From: Owenia fusiformis
Lineage: Eukaryota > Annelida > Polychaeta > Sabellida > Oweniidae
DNA length: 29,000 nucleotides
Direction: 5' to 3'
Assembly (NCBI GenBank): GCA_903813345.2
Contig: CAIIXF020000101.1
Span: 1-29,000, forward strand
Each line of letters begins with the position of its first letter. Within the stretch, counting starts at the first letter, position 1. The notes under the pieces are model-generated. The model searched no databases. It saw only the letters and a list, made by a program, of their open reading frames with translations, and was not told where the DNA came from. This document shows, piece by piece, positions 1 to 9,933 of this stretch. The position numbers and the translations under genes were made by a program.

Positions 1-477
1 GTCATGAAAACACATCATTATGTAAGGGTTTTCACCTTAATTAGCTCGTTGATCTTGACCCTTCAATTGAATTTCATGGAAAAATATTTTATGAAAAAAT
101 ATCATCATGTTATGATTTGTATTTGAATAAGACCGTTTCATCTAAATACTTGGATAATATTTCATTGAAAATGCACTTAAAAAATATTGGATTGGATTTA
201 CAGGATTTGCCCTATTTTATCAATGTAATGTAAGTTTTAGATTAACTCTCAATTAGGGTTCTATTTTAACTTTTTGAAATTAATACTTCTCAGGACTCGC
301 TCTCTAAATACACGTAGCTTATAAAAATTCAACCCTTGGATGTGATTTCGTTGGAAAAAAAAAATGTCAAGTCCAGAATCAAATGATTTGTCCAGAACCT
401 CTTAAGATCCTGTTTCATGAGAAAGGTTTAAAAATAAACCAAATATATGTTATTCACAACAAAGTTTCTCGTAATAG
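1..477. other. AT-rich non-coding stretch
   Basis: No convincing exon, RNA gene or repeat family is visible here. The sequence is AT-rich with frequent stops in all frames. It could be intron or intergenic DNA. An AG at 476-477, after a partly pyrimidine-rich run, could be an acceptor for the open frame that follows, but this is weak. Confidence 0.5.
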
Positions 478-501
478 GGTAGAATATACGTACCTAGCTC
501 G

Positions 502-903
502 ATGTTCAATAGGGCCATTGATAGTGATATGTGGCCTGATGACGTAAATAGTCGTGAGTGGATTGCCAGACCTCGGCGACAGAAGCAGAGACCTGATGGT
601 GGCTACTGGGCAGGGGACCAAGAGGATAGGATCCCCCCACGTTTCAGAGGTCGTTCCACCTACGGTTCTAGCAGTAACGTAAATCGACATAGATTTGATG
701 AAAATCGCAATCGTGATGTAAAGCGGGACCACGAAGATGATGACAATGATGATTTCGACAAAAGACGACATTTCGATGATGACTACGTGTATGATGAGAG
801 AAAAAACAATGATGATCGCGATGATAGACAATACTATGATGAAAATGACTATGATGAAAGGTTTATCAATTATAACCAGAACAACGGCAACGCCAAAGCG
901 TAG
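502..903 (+). CDS. Asp/Arg/Asn-rich open frame, unidentified, possible terminal exon
   Basis: This frame of 133 codons starts at ATG 502 and stops at 901-903. It is open upstream to a TAG at 475-477. I do not recognise a family. The first half is basic and Gly/Pro/Arg-containing, with a GGYW and a PPRFRGR segment. From about residue 70 to 120 it is very rich in Asp, Arg, Asn and Tyr, with runs such as DDDNDD and NDDRDDRQYYDE. This looks like a disordered charged tail. The tail is encoded by a GAT/GAC-rich stretch that may simply be a decayed trinucleotide repeat. It may be the last exon of a gene entering from the left, with a possible acceptor at 476-477, or a chance frame. No signal peptide or membrane segment is seen. 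The long antisense frame here is a shadow of the same low-complexity codons. Confidence 0.35.
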   Translation: MFNRAIDSDMWPDDVNSREWIARPRRQKQRPDGGYWAGDQEDRIPPRFRGRSTYGSSSNVNRHRFDENRNRDVKRDHEDDDNDDFDKRRHFDDDYVYDERKNNDDRDDRQYYDENDYDERFINYNQNNGNAKA

Positions 904-959
904 CGAATCCCATCGAACAGAAACGGCTGGCATTTTTACATACGAAATATATAGCAAAT

Positions 960-2207
960 ATCACAAAATAACACCCATAAGAAAGGCCATCATTTTCAAA
1001 ATGGTTGATCACTAGCCAAGCTGTCATCAGAAGTAATATGCTTTTAAGTAGCCACATATAAAATTCTTAAAAGATTACCAATGGTGGCCATTTTTTAAAA
1101 TGGCCGCTTACTACTCAAAATGTCATAAGACAGTATGCAATCCTTTCGAGTATTCGCATATCAAATATGAACAAAATCGCTCTATTACTTTATGAGTTAT
1201 AATAAAAATGTAAAATAACACATATAAAAATGGTGGCCATTTTTCAAAATGGCCAACTACTCCCCAAAGTTTAATTAGACAATGTGCCATGCTTAAAGTA
1301 TTCACATATCAAATATGAGCAAAATCGCTCCAATTTTGAGTTATACTAAAAAATGTAAAAATGGCAGCCATTTTTTAAAATGGCCGCCTACTACGTGAAG
1401 TGTCATGAGACAGTGTGCTAGGCTCAGGAGTATTCACATATCAAATATGATCAAAATCGCTCCAATACTTTTCAAGTTATAGTAAAAAACGTAAAAATGG
1501 TGGCCATTTTTCAAAATGGCCGCCTACTACCCAAAGTGTCATTAGACAGTGTGCCATGCTTATAGTATTCACACATAAAATATGAACAAAATCGCTCTAC
1601 TACTTTTTGAGTTATAGTAAAAAATGTAAAATAACACACATAAAAATGGTGGCCATTTTTCAAAATGGCCGCCTACTACCCAAAATGTCATTAGACATTG
1701 CCCCATGCTTAAAGCATTGACATACCAAATATGAACAAAATCGCTCCACTACTTTTTGACTTACAGTAAAAAATGTTAAATAACACACGTAAAATGGTGG
1801 CCATTTTGAAAATGGCCGCCTACTACCAAAAATGTCATTAGACATTGTGCCATGCTTAAAGTATTCACATACCAAATATGAACAAAATCGCTCCACTACT
1901 TTTCAAGTTACAGCAAAAATCGAAAAATGACGCGAAGGCAGCCATTTTTCAAGATGGCTGCCATGTATTTTTTCTATATTTACATTTCTAGCTTAATCAA
2001 TGTCCTATATAACTTTTTACATTTAAAACATATTGCTATTACAGTTTGATATGCAGTACCTATATTACTGTAAAATCGGCACGTAAATGGCCGCCATTTT
2101 TAAGTGAGCGGCCATTTTGAAAATCGGTTTTCGAGCAGAACTTCTACCCCCATTGGGTATAGGTGTACAAAATATGAACAAAATCGGGCCAACGGTATTT
2201 GAGTTAT
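960..2207. repeat. Tandem array of ~145-bp monomers with AAATGG/CCATTT palindromic cores
   Basis: About eight diverged monomers follow each other, with cores near 1079, 1229, 1360, 1496, 1645, 1793, 1936 and 2087 (spacing about 130-150 bp). Each core is an overlapping inverted repeat of the form AAAATGGtggCCATTTTT followed by cAAAATGGCCgCC. The spacers share phrases such as AATATGAACAAAATCGCTC, GTCATTAGACA and TGAGTTATAGTAAAAAA. Short frames on the minus strand here merely translate the repeat. The array runs into a GGAC microsatellite and a hairpin, so it is probably the core of one mobile element and not a centromeric-type satellite. Confidence 0.85.
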
Positions 2208-2274
2208 TGCCCGGACGGACGGACGGACAGACAGACGGACGGACGGACGGACTGACGGACTGACTGACGGAGGG
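2208..2274. repeat. (GGAC)n microsatellite
   Basis: This is an imperfect run of GGAC, with CAGA and CTGA variants, directly after the last 145-bp monomer. The minus-strand frame across it is a repeat shadow rich in Pro, Ser and Val. Confidence 0.95.
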
Positions 2275-2282
2275 CTTCACTA

Positions 2283-2312
2283 TATCCCTACCGAACTTCG
2301 TTCGTTGGGATA
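2283..2312. repeat. Terminal hairpin closing the 145-bp repeat element
   Basis: TATCCC pairs with GGGATA, and the inner CGAAC pairs with GTTCG around a short loop. The hairpin sits immediately after the GGAC run and marks the probable end of the element. The loop region contains GAACTTCGTTC, which recurs in the terminal hairpins at 22285-22307 and 25774-25796. Confidence 0.7.
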
Positions 2313-3473
2313 ATAAGGAAGATATTTCTACACCCGATTAATATTTACATACATATTTGGCTCACATTCATGATGAATAATTTGCCTGTAATATGGAACA
2401 GTATGCAAATATTTCATTCTATTGGGGTGAATGACTGAGCATATTTCACAAGCAGTATTTTATAAAGATCGGATGACTTTGGGAATATTGAACTTGTGAA
2501 CGATGCACAATTATTCACTAAAGTATGACTATTTTGGCAGAAAAAAGCAAACAAATGTGTAGATTGACCTGATAAATGTATTTAGTACGTTTGTTCAAAA
2601 GGTATTGCTTGTTAGTGCAAAAATAATTAAAATACTGATTAATTGATCACGTGATCCAACAATATTTAAAACATCGCTTATTTAACTGTGTGGATTAACT
2701 ATATCATTGGTTATGTCGAGGATTATGTTGTAACTGAACGTAAATATACGTATATAGTTTTTTGTGTGCAATGGTATCGTGTCTATGTTCTTTCACGGAT
2801 TGTGAGGCATTTCAATAACTTGTTCAAGTGATGTCCCCATAGTAGACAAGTCATAGACATAAAATTAATGTTTTACTCTGAACAGCTCTCTTGACTCGTA
2901 GAATATTGATGCAATACTTCGCCTATATTAAAGACGGCGTGAGATCCATGCATAATATACAGGGTGTGACAAAATTGCAAGCAACATGTACAATTGAATC
3001 TACCGATCTGATTTTTACGATCTAAAATACAATATCTGTCAAGAGATATACAATGGTGAGGTTTTTGAAGATTTAAAGTTCAAAAAATGAAGGGAAGTGT
3101 TTTTCTCCCAGATAATAGATATGGTAACCAATAAGCATTATTGAAAAAGTCTTTAAAAAATCCTGAAATAAAATGTACACGTTGGGGGAATTTTAGAAAA
3201 TAGACATGATAAGGAATTATATAAGCCAAAAATATTCTATATTTGGTATAATTTTGTTTAGCTCGCTCTCTAGTTCGATTCCCCTCAACTTTTTTTCAAA
3301 AAACACGATGTCACAAACATTTTTTTTTTGTTTTTCGAATAGCCCATTTTCTTTCAAAAGATTACGAAACGTATTTGAATAAATCTAAGACATGTATTTT
3401 TCCTTTTTGAGAGCTTGGATAAAACACCTTTACCCATTTTACACTTTTTACACAGAAAATGTGACATGAATTC
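2313..3473. other. AT-rich non-coding stretch
   Basis: I see no gene. A motif at about 2959-2972 (ACAGGGTGTGACAA) resembles the TIR tips of Tc1/mariner-like elements, but no partner or transposase was found nearby. Confidence 0.5.
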
Positions 3474-3639
3474 CGCCTAACCATCACCATGACAACGTAT
3501 AGCGTCAAAAATACCGTTAGTTTTTCGTACGTTCACATGAATTACTGATTTGAAACATTCTCGTGGAAAGGAGTTTGACCTTTCTAATTACGATAAAAAT
3601 TGTGGCATTTTGACGCTATACGTTGACGATGGTTAGGCG
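3474..3639. repeat. Inverted-repeat (foldback/MITE-like) element
   Basis: The left arm at 3474-3510 (starting CGCCTAACCATC and ending AACGTATAGCGTCAAAA) is the reverse complement of 3608-3639, apart from a few extra or mismatched bases in the middle. The loop is about 97 bp and has no ORF. No target duplication could be assigned. It could be a small MITE or an extruding palindrome. Confidence 0.75.
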
Positions 3640-4094
3640 CGATAGGTGCGGGCACCTCAGAAAATGCTGATTTACATCCAAAATGTATAGCTTTCTGTTG
3701 AATGCGTTCATAATATCAAAAATCTCAAGCCATTAGTTTTCAGTCGATGCGCAATTAAGTAAAAAGTACAACACCTTACGCCAATCTAAAGATAACATCG
3801 CTCCTTTCTACCACAATGTACAAAAATAGCAGTCCATGGCGGGACATCTCTGCATTAGCTTTACAGTAATAATATTAGTGTCAATTGCCTCGTTTGAATG
3901 CATTCTAAAATATGGCACTGTTTCAGATTGCAGTAAAACATAGATTCATTTGAATTGAAAAAATTAATTGAAAAAACGCATTATCCAGAAATGTTCGAAA
4001 CATTTCAGAATGTAGGCGTGAGAGGATGTGAGCAATCAATGTTACAATAGTTTAGAAAATGCTATTAACATGTATCTAAATGCTGCACCCATAC
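3640..4094. other. Non-coding, 3' flank of the minus-strand GPCR gene
   Basis: This lies immediately downstream, on the minus strand, of the GPCR stop at 4095. It is presumably 3' UTR and intergenic DNA. No ORF or repeat could be supported. Confidence 0.4.
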
Positions 4095-4328
4095 TCAGGA
4101 ATTGATAGTAGATTCTGCAACGGTACTGTTCATTGCACAATCGATATCAAACACTCTGTTTGAACGTTCATTTAACGACCATGCATCATGTGGCAAGCAT
4201 CTAGTGAATGTGACTCGAAACGCCCGTCTGAAATTCTCATTCATCGCACCAAATATTAATGGGTCAACTGCCCCATTCGCAAATGCCAAAGTGTTGACTA
4301 CAAATTCGAACGGCGACAACTTTTGTAC
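4095..4328 (-). CDS. Class A GPCR, terminal exon (TM7 and C-tail)
   Basis: This exon follows a TTTCAG acceptor (AG at 4330-4329) in phase 0 and ends at a TGA stop at 4095-4097. It encodes TM7 with NTLAFANGAVDPLIF, in which DPLIF replaces the usual NPxxY. An amphipathic helix 8 follows (NENFRRAFR), then a tail of about 45 residues with CLPHDAW. Asp in place of the motif Asn is common in peptide-type class A receptors. It joins in frame to the TM6 exon at 4595-4702. The preceding VQKLSPFEF is the short end of ECL3. It acts at the plasma membrane, and the ligand cannot be told. Confidence 0.88.
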   Translation of the reverse strand, partial: VQKLSPFEFVVNTLAFANGAVDPLIFGAMNENFRRAFRVTFTRCLPHDAWSLNERSNRVFDIDCAMNSTVAESTINS

Positions 4329-4594
4329 CTGAAATCAATTTAAAGAACAGTTATGTATGTATTTTAATGTAACAATTTGCAATAGCATGATTATTGGATG
4401 ACATGATATGAGATTATATGATAATGATGGAAACCAGCTTTTCTACATGAAATGGAAATGGAAGCAAATTATTTTATTCCAACCCCTGCCCATTTTGCAC
4501 TTTTTTCGTACAATTTGGCAGACAGGTATATATTCGGCGATTCATAGCATGTATCATGACTAGTTTTTTCGCTTTGCTATGGCTATATGCTTAC

Positions 4595-4702
4595 TTTCTG
4601 GTCGTCGATTACATTGTTGAAGACGTTGATTAAACAGAGAATCTGATACGGTAGCCAACATAGAACGAACATCCCAAGAACAGCAATTAACATTCGCACC
4701 AT
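4595..4702 (-). CDS. Class A GPCR, TM6 exon
   Basis: This 108-bp, 36-codon exon is flanked by a TATAG acceptor (AG at 4704-4703) and a GTAAGC donor (GT at 4594-4593), phase 0 at both ends. The translation MVRMLIAVLGMFVLCWLPYQ, continuing to a short loop ending DDQK, is a textbook TM6 with the CWLP kink motif. It lies between the TM3-TM5 exon (5541 to about 5070) and the TM7 exon (4328-4095). The order and phases show one gene transcribed right to left. Confidence 0.9.
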
Positions 4703-5068
4703 CTATAATACAAATCATGTTATTAATCCACGTGATATGGCTATATCTATCTATTTTTGATGGTATGAGTATTGGCTATCAATTTTCTAATTTTTCCTTC
4801 AATGTGTATTATAATGACTTCAGTATGAATGAAATGTTCATTGGTGTTCTGCTCTTGGATTGTGATATTGCTTCTTGAATGGTGAGGGAAAGGGGTTATC
4901 AGACATTGCGTATTTTCACGTTAGATCATGGTATTGGGATATATGGGTTTTGTTTTTCTTATGACTGATACACACTTAGAGTTTGCTTTTTCTTGCTAGG
5001 TTCAATTACATCTTTTAGCCCCTTCTTCCCTTTGCCATTTGTGCCTAGATATTAATGGTGACGAAACA

Positions 5069-5541
5069 TATGCATATCTTGACATCGTCTCTTATTTTTT
5101 CAGTTACATACCTTTTTCTTGCATTGGTTTGTATTAAGGATTGTCTTGAAAGCATTGGCGTTGGCCCTAACTGGTCCGTTGTAAGCTTATGAACCATGAC
5201 ACCATATAGCACTGACATCGACACCATCGGGATCCATGCAAAAACAACAATCACAAAGCTCCAGTAAAATTTTTTAGACAACGGAATAATGAATGATTCA
5301 CAAGAGGGCAACCTGTCTTCACATATGCGCTCTGTATAGTCCTTCCATTGGATCTCGTAGTACGTGAAAACTACCAGCAGCGGGCTCGCTATAATGACTG
5401 CCATCGTCCAAATTGACGTGATGAGTATTAACGCCTTCCTCTTGTGTTTTGTTATGCGGGACTTAAGTGGTAGAACAATGGCGAAGAATCTGTCGACGGA
5501 TATTACAGAGTGTGTGAACACGCTGGCACACATTCCGGTCA
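5069..5541 (-). CDS. Class A GPCR, exon with end of TM3 to ICL3
   Basis: The exon begins after a TTTTCAG acceptor (AG at 5543-5542), in phase 1. It encodes the cytoplasmic half of TM3 with SVDRF (DRF variant of DRY) and the FAIVLPLK second loop. TM4 follows (about 20 hydrophobic residues around SIWTMAVIIASP), then ECL2 with Cys in CEDRLPSCESF, TM5 (FYWSFVIVVFAWIPMVSMSV) and a basic ICL3 ending near EKIRDD. The exact donor is uncertain. A phase-0 GTCAAG just after DD is my choice, because the frame then runs into low-quality sequence and a stop near 5045. The exons for the N-terminus, TM1, TM2 and most of TM3 were not found between 5550 and 6428. They may lie beyond the window's visible exons or be lost. 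Confidence 0.85.
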
Positions 5542-5544
5542 CTG

Positions 5545-6428
5545 AAAATTGTCAACATGATAGTATGTTGAATTAAGACAAAAAAGTTGATCCATTAATT
5601 TCATTGGGTCTGATCTGAACACAACAAAATTAATCATATACGTAGAAAGGGAACCATGGAATTGAAAACAAACATTGTAATTACTTGTCCTAAATCGGTG
5701 AAATGGTGACAGTTATATGATCATACTGATTATTTACAATATTGGGCAACGGCTTTACTTATTCGGAGAACAAATTTCGAACACAAGATCAAGATCAAGA
5801 TTATTAATTAATTCGATAAATTATAAAACGCTTAAATTGATTTATGATTTTCAGACAAAACATCGGTGGTCTTGCTAACCTTACGATGTTTCTTAACACA
5901 TTTTAGCATTCCTCACATCACTGTTCCCTGGGTCATTCATGTAAGAAGTACGATAGAATAGAGGTAAGACCTTTTGTAATCTGACATTTTGTTTTGATTC
6001 TAGAGTCCGTTTGATGTCTCTTTTAGGGCAAAGATTAACACAACAGTATAAGAACAATTCCAATAAGAAAACTTGTATTAAATTGTTCTATTAAAACTTC
6101 ATTACGTTTCAGTGATATACGTAATTGGGCTTTTACGTTGGCCAGCATGGTATTTACATAATGATAAGGAACCTTCGTTTTTGTTGATTTACATCTCATA
6201 ATTGCTCGAAGATGACGAACATACACTGACAATTATAAAAATATTTTTATCGGAAATTTTTATGTTTTTTATTTTACAGATGATTTCAGACCATATAACA
6301 CATTCGGAGAATACAGATAACTAGTGAAAACAAAATGGATTTAGCTATTGATTGTAAATTCGCTAATTGATAAACATTAATAATTTGAGGACACATAACA
6401 TAGTGGGAAGCTAAAAGTGAGACTTAGT
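5545..6428. other. Intron/intergenic stretch between the two GPCR genes
   Basis: The sequence is AT-rich. I looked on the minus strand for a TM1/TM2 exon (GNxxV, LAxxD) and found none. A 65-residue minus frame at 6035-6232 lacks such motifs. The right end should hold the promoter and 5' UTR of the plus-strand GPCR; no clear TATA box could be chosen. Confidence 0.4.
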
Positions 6429-6613
6429 ATGGCATCATTGTTATCGTCGACATCACAGACTTTACTAATAGCACTTGACGACGCTTTGTTCTTCACGCTT
6501 TCTATCGTCGGTAACATCACAGTTCTCGTTGTCTGCATCAAGGCTCGTACTCTTCGGAATAGTACAATGAGTTGCTTCATCGTATCACTGGCAGTTGGTG
6601 ACCTCCTCATAAC
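6429..6613 (+). pseudogene. Class A GPCR, 5' part (N-terminus, TM1, start of TM2), split by a LINE
   Basis: The ATG at 6429 has A at -3 and G at +4, and it was chosen over the GTG at 6417. The protein starts with a short extracellular N-terminus, then TM1 with the conserved GN (LSIVGNITVLVVC) and ICL1. TM2 follows with LAVGDLLI, whose Asp is the conserved sodium-site residue. After codon 61 and two bases (ATA AC), the sequence switches to a retrotransposon. Reading on gives 18 foreign residues and TAA at 6666-6668. The rest of the receptor resumes at 9970/9971 in the matching phase: 185 + 967 bases give 383 codons plus a stop with no frameshift. As it stands, this allele should make no working receptor. 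Confidence 0.92.
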
Positions 6614-9600
6614 AGAATACAGATCAATGGAAATGACATTATTGGACTTTGTGAGGTTGGAAATCTAACTGATTTGACAGTTTCTTCTGATTATTCTATA
6701 GATGGTCATTGTCATGTATACTCGAATAAAAATCGAGGCCTATTGATATATGTTAAAGATGATATCCCTTTTAAAATTAGAAATGACCTTATGAATGATC
6801 AGGGTGACTCCTTATGGATTGAATTGAGCATTAACTATAAGTCATATCTATATGCAATTTATTATAGGTCACCATCGCAAACTCAAAATGAGGCAAATGA
6901 ATTCTGCACTAGGTTCTCAAACTCATGCAATATGGCACTTGACTCTAACCCAGAAGCTATTTTTATTAATGGAGATTTTAATGCAAGGAGTAAACAATGG
7001 TGGGCCTTAGACAATGAAAATTTCACAGGAAAAAAATTATTTGAACACATTGAAGAACTTGGACTTTTTCAGCTTATAGATGAACCAACGCGAATAACAA
7101 ATACCAGTAGATCATGTATCGATCTTCTCATTTCAAATAGCCCTGATATTATAACAAATTCTTATGTTTCTCCTCCTATTGGTAACACTGACCATTGCTC
7201 AATAAACACGGAGTGTTTTCTTAAAACTCTTAAAAACCGTCCTTATTCAAGAAAAATTTGGAAATATGACCAAGCAGATATAAATCTAATTAACAATTCA
7301 GTTAGAGCAGCAGACTTTGATCACTTGATAGATAGTAGTAATGATTTAGATGACATAGTAAGCAATTTTTCGAGAGGGTTACTTGCAATTTTTACAGATC
7401 TTATTCCAAACTCTGATATTGAAATTAAACCTACGGATAAGCCATGGTTTACAAGCGATATCAAAACCTTGATAAATAAAAGAAATAAATTACATCGTAA
7501 GTACAGGAAAACACATGATGACAAATACTTTAAGAAATATACTGATCAATGTAATCTTGTTAATGATGCTATTCGTGAGGCCAAAGAGGCAATGGAATCA
7601 AGGTTGTACTATAAATTAAGTAATCAGAGATATGGAAGCAAAGGATACTGGTCAATTGTAAGTAGGCTTTTGGGAAAATGTAAAAATAGTAAAATACCAC
7701 TTCTTTGTGATGCTAGAGGTAACAGTTACACTGATAGCCATGACAAAGCAAACTTGCTACTGTCTCATTTCATTGACAAATATCATATAAACTATCAAGA
7801 AGGAAATGAAACTTTTATTCCAAGAACTGATCAATCTTTTGACCTACTCTCTACTAATGATAGAGAGGTTTATAGCATTTTACTTGGGTTAGATACAAAT
7901 AAAGCTACTGGCCCTGACATGTTAAGCAATAGAATGCTTAAAATGGCAGCACCATCACTTTCACCCATATTATCAAAATTATTAAACAAAATGTTCATTC
8001 TTAATAAATACCCCCATTCTTGGAAGATAGGCCACGTTGTAGCAATTCACAAAAGTAAAGACAAAACAGATGTAAAAAATTATAGACCTATCACTCTTCT
8101 GAGCTGTATATCTAAAGTTGCAGAACGCGTAATCTTCAAAAGACTTTTTGACCATCTCATTGTGAACAATTTATTTTATAACCTCCAAAGTGGCTTTTTG
8201 CCAGGTCACAGCACCCAGGCACAGCTTTTAAGTATAATTGATGTCATAACTAATGAAATTGAAAATGGGGCCAATGTAAGGGGGATTTATCTTGACATTT
8301 CGGCCGCCTTTGATTCAATGCCCCATGGGCTACTATTAAAAAAACTGAAAATGTATGGTTTTGGTCATAACATCATAGAATTAATGAAATCTTACCTATC
8401 AAATAGACAAGTAAAAGTTGTATTGGATGGCCATGAGTCTGAACTATCTGAGATGAACCATATAAACGCAGGAGTACCTCAAGGCTCCATATTAGGCCCC
8501 CTCCTGTTCTTAATTTATATCAATGATCTACCTGATAACTTAAATACCAAATGTTTTATATATGCAGACGACACGTCACTTTACCAATCCTTCACAGCTG
8601 AAACAGCAGCTGCTAAGAATAATGAATTACAAGAGGATCTAAATAAAATTCTCTTATGGTCAAATACATGGAAATTAAACTTCAAAGCTAGTAAAAGTAA
8701 AGATATGACTTTTTTTAATCCAAGAAAGCGCGAAATTTTGACCCCAGATCTTTCCCTTGGTAATGACAAGTTACCAAGAGTAAACAATCACAAGCACTTG
8801 GGGTTGATTTTGGACAAAAATCTCACTTTTGACTATCACATTACTGAACTTGTAGCAAGAATAGATAAACTCATAAATCCGTTAAAAGTCTTCAGTAAGA
8901 AAATAAGTGGAAAACACCTTGAAACAATTTTTAAGTCTTTTATTTTGCCACTCTTTGATTATTGTGATATTCTTTACGGATGTGCAAATTTGACAAAACT
9001 ACAACTTTTAGACCGCCTTTACTATAAAGCTGCACTTATTTGTTCAGGTGCCATGCATGGAACATCAACCACAAAAGTGTTGAATACTTTAAATTGGCCC
9101 ACACTCTCAAATAGACGTCAATATCATAGAGCTACCTTTATGTATAGAGCTCACAACAATTTGCTGCCTTCTTATGTTACTGAGATATTTGAACCACTAA
9201 AAAGAAATCAAACACATGTACTAAGACACCAACTTGACTATATTTTACCAGTTAAATCCAAATTTTATGAAAGATCTTGTATCTCAAAAACAATATCAGA
9301 ATGGAATCTACTGCCATCTGATATAAAGAACTCATCTAGCTTAAGCATATTTAAATCAAGCCTAAAAAGAAATATTTTTAACGAAACTGTCATTAACTCA
9401 TCAGAACTGTCCATCTCAAGAAACCAAGAAATTATATTTAACAGAGTACGATGTGATTTCATTTTCAAGGCTCACCTTTACTCGCATAACTTTACCAATG
9501 TAAATTCCCCCATATGCTCATGTGGTATTAACAGTGAAACAACCAGCCATGTGATTTTTCGATGTAACTTGAGATTAACATTCTGGACTGAATTAGAAAA

Positions 9601-9760
9601 CCAACTAAAAAATATGAATATACAATACTCCCGTAAATATAAGACACAACGTGATAAACTTTCTCTGATCCTCAATGGTGATAAAACATTAAGTAGAGCT
9701 GAGAATCTGATTGTTTTAAAGTGCAGTGCCATTTTCTTCGAGCGATGTGTAAATGTCTGA
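6614..9760 (+). CDS. LINE ORF2: AP endonuclease (N-truncated) - reverse transcriptase - C-terminal CCHC-like motif
   Basis: The frame is open from the 5' truncation point to TGA at 9758-9760. Counting from codon 6674 as residue 1, the EN domain covers about 1-180. It has the catalytic NGDFN at about 99-103 and the late Asp-His in IGNTDHCSI. The first part of EN, upstream of NDIIGLCEV (6632 onward), is missing. RT covers about residues 395-690: motif A YLDISAAFDSM (about 539), motif B GVPQGSILGPLLF and motif C YADD at 630-633. The C-terminus has a conserved NRRQYHRA segment and a CSCG-x6-H-x4-C knuckle near 9513-9555. The YADD and the overall plan fit the Jockey superfamily (CR1, L2 and relatives); the clade is not certain. 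The start is not native, because the natural N-terminus is lost. Confidence 0.95.
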   Translation, partial: RIQINGNDIIGLCEVGNLTDLTVSSDYSIDGHCHVYSNKNRGLLIYVKDDIPFKIRNDLMNDQGDSLWIELSINYKSYLYAIYYRSPSQTQNEANEFCTRFSNSCNMALDSNPEAIFINGDFNARSKQWWALDNENFTGKKLFEHIEELGLFQLIDEPTRITNTSRSCIDLLISNSPDIITNSYVSPPIGNTDHCSINTECFLKTLKNRPYSRKIWKYDQADINLINNSVRAADFDHLIDSSNDLDDIVSNFSRGLLAIFTDLIPNSDIEIKPTDKPWFTSDIKTLINKRNKLHRKYRKTHDDKYFKKYTDQCNLVNDAIREAKEAMESRLYYKLSNQRYGSKGYWSIVSRLLGKCKNSKIPLLCDARGNSYTDSHDKANLLLSHFIDKYHINYQEGNETFIPRTDQSFDLLSTNDREVYSILLGLDTNKATGPDMLSNRMLKMAAPSLSPILSKLLNKMFILNKYPHSWKIGHVVAIHKSKDKTDVKNYRPITLLSCISKVAERVIFKRLFDHLIVNNLFYNLQSGFLPGHSTQAQLLSIIDVITNEIENGANVRGIYLDISAAFDSMPHGLLLKKLKMYGFGHNIIELMKSYLSNRQVKVVLDGHESELSEMNHINAGVPQGSILGPLLFLIYINDLPDNLNTKCFIYADDTSLYQSFTAETAAAKNNELQEDLNKILLWSNTWKLNFKASKSKDMTFFNPRKREILTPDLSLGNDKLPRVNNHKHLGLILDKNLTFDYHITELVARIDKLINPLKVFSKKISGKHLETIFKSFILPLFDYCDILYGCANLTKLQLLDRLYYKAALICSGAMHGTSTTKVLNTLNWPTLSNRRQYHRATFMYRAHNNLLPSYVTEIFEPLKRNQTHVLRHQLDYILPVKSKFYERSCISKTISEWNLLPSDIKNSSSLSIFKSSLKRNIFNETVINSSELSISRNQEIIFNRVRCDFIFKAHLYSHNFTNVNSPICSCGINSETTSHVIFRCNLRLTFWTELENQLKNMNIQYSRKYKTQRDKLSLILNGDKTLSRAENLIVLKCSAIFFERCVNV

Positions 9761-9853
9761 AATCCTCCACAAAACAACTTTTATCTTATTGTATCTCATT
9801 TATTTTAATCAAATATTATTGATTGAATACATTGTATATTGTAATTGTAGAAC

Positions 9854-9882
9854 GTGGCTAATAATGCTAAAAGCACAGCCAC
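9854..9882 (+). other. 3' UTR stem-loop of the LINE
   Basis: GTGGCT pairs with AGCCAC, with an inner TGCTaaaAGCA, between the ORF stop and the poly(A). Non-LTR reverse transcriptases often recognise a 3' structure, so this is a candidate; the role is inference. Confidence 0.5.
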
Positions 9883-9931
9883 TTACACTGTATTATTGTA
9901 TGTATTCTTTGTACAAATGATTAATTTAATA

Positions 9932-9933
<2 letters not shown>

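Noticed and set aside
454-957. 167-codon minus-strand hydrophobic frame
   Set aside because: It is the antisense of the GAT/GAC-rich plus frame; Ile/Val runs simply mirror Asp codons.
2065-2280. Minus-strand Pro/Ser/Val-rich frame
   Set aside because: It translates the GGAC microsatellite and the last repeat monomer.
6035-6232. 65-codon minus frame as a possible upstream exon of the minus-strand GPCR
   Set aside because: It lacks GNxxV, LAxxD or other TM1/TM2 signs and has no supporting splice sites.
6429-6668. Functional GPCR-LINE fusion protein
   Set aside because: The two reading frames differ and a TAA closes the receptor frame at 6666-6668.
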